From: Desulfobacterales bacterium
GTDB lineage: Bacteria; Desulfobacterota; Desulfobacteria; Desulfobacterales; JAHIVH01
Assembly (NCBI GenBank): GCA_020056645.1
Contig: JAGVHJ010000426.1
Location: 1 to 7,352, forward strand
Reading direction: 5' to 3'
DNA length: 7,352 bases
The notes under the pieces were generated by a model, which worked only from the letters and a program-made list of their open reading frames with translations, was not told the DNA's origin and did no database searches. Positions 6,682 through 7,352 of this stretch are shown one piece after another; positions within the stretch are counted from its first letter, which is position 1; each line of letters starts with the position of its first letter. The translations under genes were made by a program, and so were the position numbers.

Positions 6682-6808
6682 TATTCCATTTGCATTCAAA
6701 AGCGGCTACCTTTGTTGGCTGCGTCGTCGGCTCCTCGACGGATTCCATATACATCTTGGGGGGCTCCTCCCTGCCGCCTTGGCATCATCTTGAATGCAAA
6801 ATGGAATA
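6682..6808. repeat. Intergenic inverted-repeat element (palindromic, REP/MITE-like)
   Basis: TATTCCATTTGCATTCAA (6682-6699) is mirrored by TTGAATGCAAAATGGAATA (6790-6808). These are 18/19-bp arms, identical except for one extra base in the right arm, and they enclose about 90 bp. The interior contains a small hairpin (CGTCG 6725-6729 with CGACG 6736-6740) and GGCTCCTC twice (6729-6736, 6762-6769). Its GC-rich GGCTGCGTCGTCGG...CTGCCGCCTTGG character resembles dispersed palindromic intergenic repeats seen in many Gram-negative genomes. It starts 7 bp after the porin stop and could fold into a long 3' stem in the porin mRNA. No transposase gene or target-site duplication is evident. Copy number cannot be judged from one window. 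Confidence 0.6.
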
Positions 6809-6810
6809 AA

Positions 6811-6827
6811 CCTCCCACGAAAGGAGG
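6811..6827 (-). terminator. Weak intrinsic terminator after the response-regulator gene
   Basis: CCTCC (6811-6815) and GGAGG (6823-6827) form a 5-bp stem, extended by a possible U-G pair on the minus strand, with a loop of 5-7 nt. On the minus strand it follows the response-regulator stop by 2 bp and is succeeded by TTTATT, giving a modest terminator. On the plus strand the T-run (6835-6840) begins 7 nt after the stem, so function for the porin transcript is less likely. Confidence 0.4.
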
Positions 6828-6829
6828 GC

Positions 6830-7228
6830 TCAAGTTTTTTCCCATGATTCGTCGATCAGGTCCTTAACCGCTTTTAACAAGGCGTCCCGGTCCACGGGCT
6901 TTGTGAAGGTCTTCTTCGCCCCCAGTTTCTGGGCGAGGTTCAAATAATCTTCTGACCGGTTTTTACCGCCGCCAGAGATAGCTATCACTTTTACCTTCGG
7001 ATTGTTTTTCCTCAGGGCGGCGATGGTTTCAATCCCCTCCATGTCAGGCATGATCAGATCGGTTATCACCACATCAAACGGTTCAAATAGGCTTTGTCTG
7101 GATTGGTAGCGCTTGATCCCGGCAAGGCCGTTTTCCGCGGTTTCAACCATGTAGCCGGCCCGTTCAAAGGTCTGCTTCAACATATTTTTCACGAAATCGT
7201 CGTCTTCAATAATGAGGACGCTTGGCAT
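6830..7228 (-). CDS. Single-domain response regulator (CheY-like receiver)
   Basis: The 132-residue product consists of a receiver domain only. It begins SVLIIEDDD (3-11), where E8 and D9 form the Mg2+-binding acidic pocket. DVVITDLIMPDMEG (52-65) contains the phospho-accepting D57. ISGGG (84-88) supplies the switch hydroxyl S85, and FTKPVD (108-113) supplies the conserved K110. All residues needed for phosphotransfer are present. There is no output domain, so it probably acts by protein-protein interaction or in a phosphorelay. The start is set by AGGAGG 5 nt before the ATG at 7228. A longer frame from 7285 would begin inside the -10 box and is rejected. No histidine kinase is in the window. 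The gene converges on the porin gene, with the repeat element between them, so a functional link to the porin pair is only suggestive. Confidence 0.93.
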   Translation of the reverse strand: MPSVLIIEDDDFVKNMLKQTFERAGYMVETAENGLAGIKRYQSRQSLFEPFDVVITDLIMPDMEGIETIAALRKNNPKVKVIAISGGGKNRSEDYLNLAQKLGAKKTFTKPVDRDALLKAVKDLIDESWEKT

Positions 7229-7233
7229 GAAAT

Positions 7234-7239
7234 CCTCCT
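7234..7239 (-). promoter_or_regulatory. Ribosome-binding site of the response-regulator gene
   Basis: CCTCCT on the plus strand reads AGGAGG on the minus strand, 5 nt before the ATG at 7228. It is a full anti-16S match and decides the start. Confidence 0.85.
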
Positions 7240-7284
7240 GGCCTGCATGGCGTATTGATAAAAATAGTAGGGGCTGATGTTTCA

Positions 7285-7314
7285 ACTATAAAGAAAGGGT
7301 CATGAATGTGTCAA
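7285..7314 (-). promoter_or_regulatory. Sigma-70-like promoter of the response-regulator gene
   Basis: On the minus strand, a perfect TTGACA (complement of 7309-7314) and TATAGT (complement of 7285-7290, five of six matches) are separated by 18 bp. Transcription would start near 7278, giving a leader of about 50 nt before the ATG at 7228. This is the best promoter match in the window. It suggests constitutive or housekeeping expression of the regulator. The remaining 7315-7352 shows nothing recognisable. Confidence 0.7.
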
Positions 7315-7352
7315 GTCGTTTATGAGCCGTCATTCCCCCTGCTCATCCAAAA

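Noticed and set aside
7229..7285. N-terminal extension of the response regulator by 19 residues
   Set aside because: It would start inside the proposed -10 box, and a full AGGAGG precedes the downstream ATG. The receiver fold begins right at that ATG.
1..7352. CRISPR arrays, tRNA or rRNA genes, transposase genes
   Set aside because: No regularly spaced direct repeats, no tRNA-like cloverleaf or rRNA blocks, and no transposase motifs were seen on reading both strands.

Overview
The window is typical bacterial chromosome: dense genes, clear Shine-Dalgarno sites and moderately GC-rich. It holds seven complete genes and the 5' part of an eighth. A CheD/HDOD signalling protein, selenocysteine biosynthesis, a stand-alone response regulator and a secreted PstS-like protein paired with an outer-membrane porin suggest a Gram-negative, possibly anaerobic, selenoprotein-making bacterium. 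A member of the Desulfobacterota (former Deltaproteobacteria) is my best guess. This is inference from gene content, not a taxonomic identification.

Layout: (1) 1-1949, minus strand: a two-gene unit. The first gene fuses an N-terminal CheD-type glutamine deamidase domain to a C-terminal HDOD domain. Seven bases later comes selA, which runs off the left edge of the window. (2) 1950-2138: a divergent intergenic region with several GATTC/GAATC dyads and a plausible minus-strand promoter. (3) 2139-3941, plus strand: rmlB (dTDP-glucose 4,6-dehydratase) and pyrF (orotidine 5'-phosphate decarboxylase), 27 bp apart and probably co-transcribed. (4) 3994-4869, minus strand: a ten-helix EamA/DMT-family transporter, convergent with pyrF. 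(5) 4870-5018: a regulatory region with a strong sigma-70-like promoter whose -35 box sits in a TTGAC-N5-GTCAA dyad. (6) 5019-6674, plus strand: a two-gene unit coding for a small secreted PstS-like binding protein and an outer-membrane beta-barrel porin. (7) 6675-6829: an intergenic repeat-like element bounded by an 18/19-bp inverted repeat, then a short hairpin. (8) 6830-7228, minus strand: a single-domain response regulator with its own near-consensus promoter at 7285-7314.

How the parts may work together: rmlB makes the dTDP-4-keto-6-deoxyglucose precursor of surface sugars, and pyrF completes UMP synthesis. SelA charges tRNA(Sec) with selenocysteine. The PstS-like protein and porin look like an envelope module for capturing or sensing an anion or other small solute, without the ABC permease and ATPase a true transporter would need. 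The most unusual items are the CheD-HDOD fusion, which keeps the apparent catalytic Cys/His pair and an intact HD motif, the orphan binding-protein/porin pair, and the repeat element downstream of the porin.
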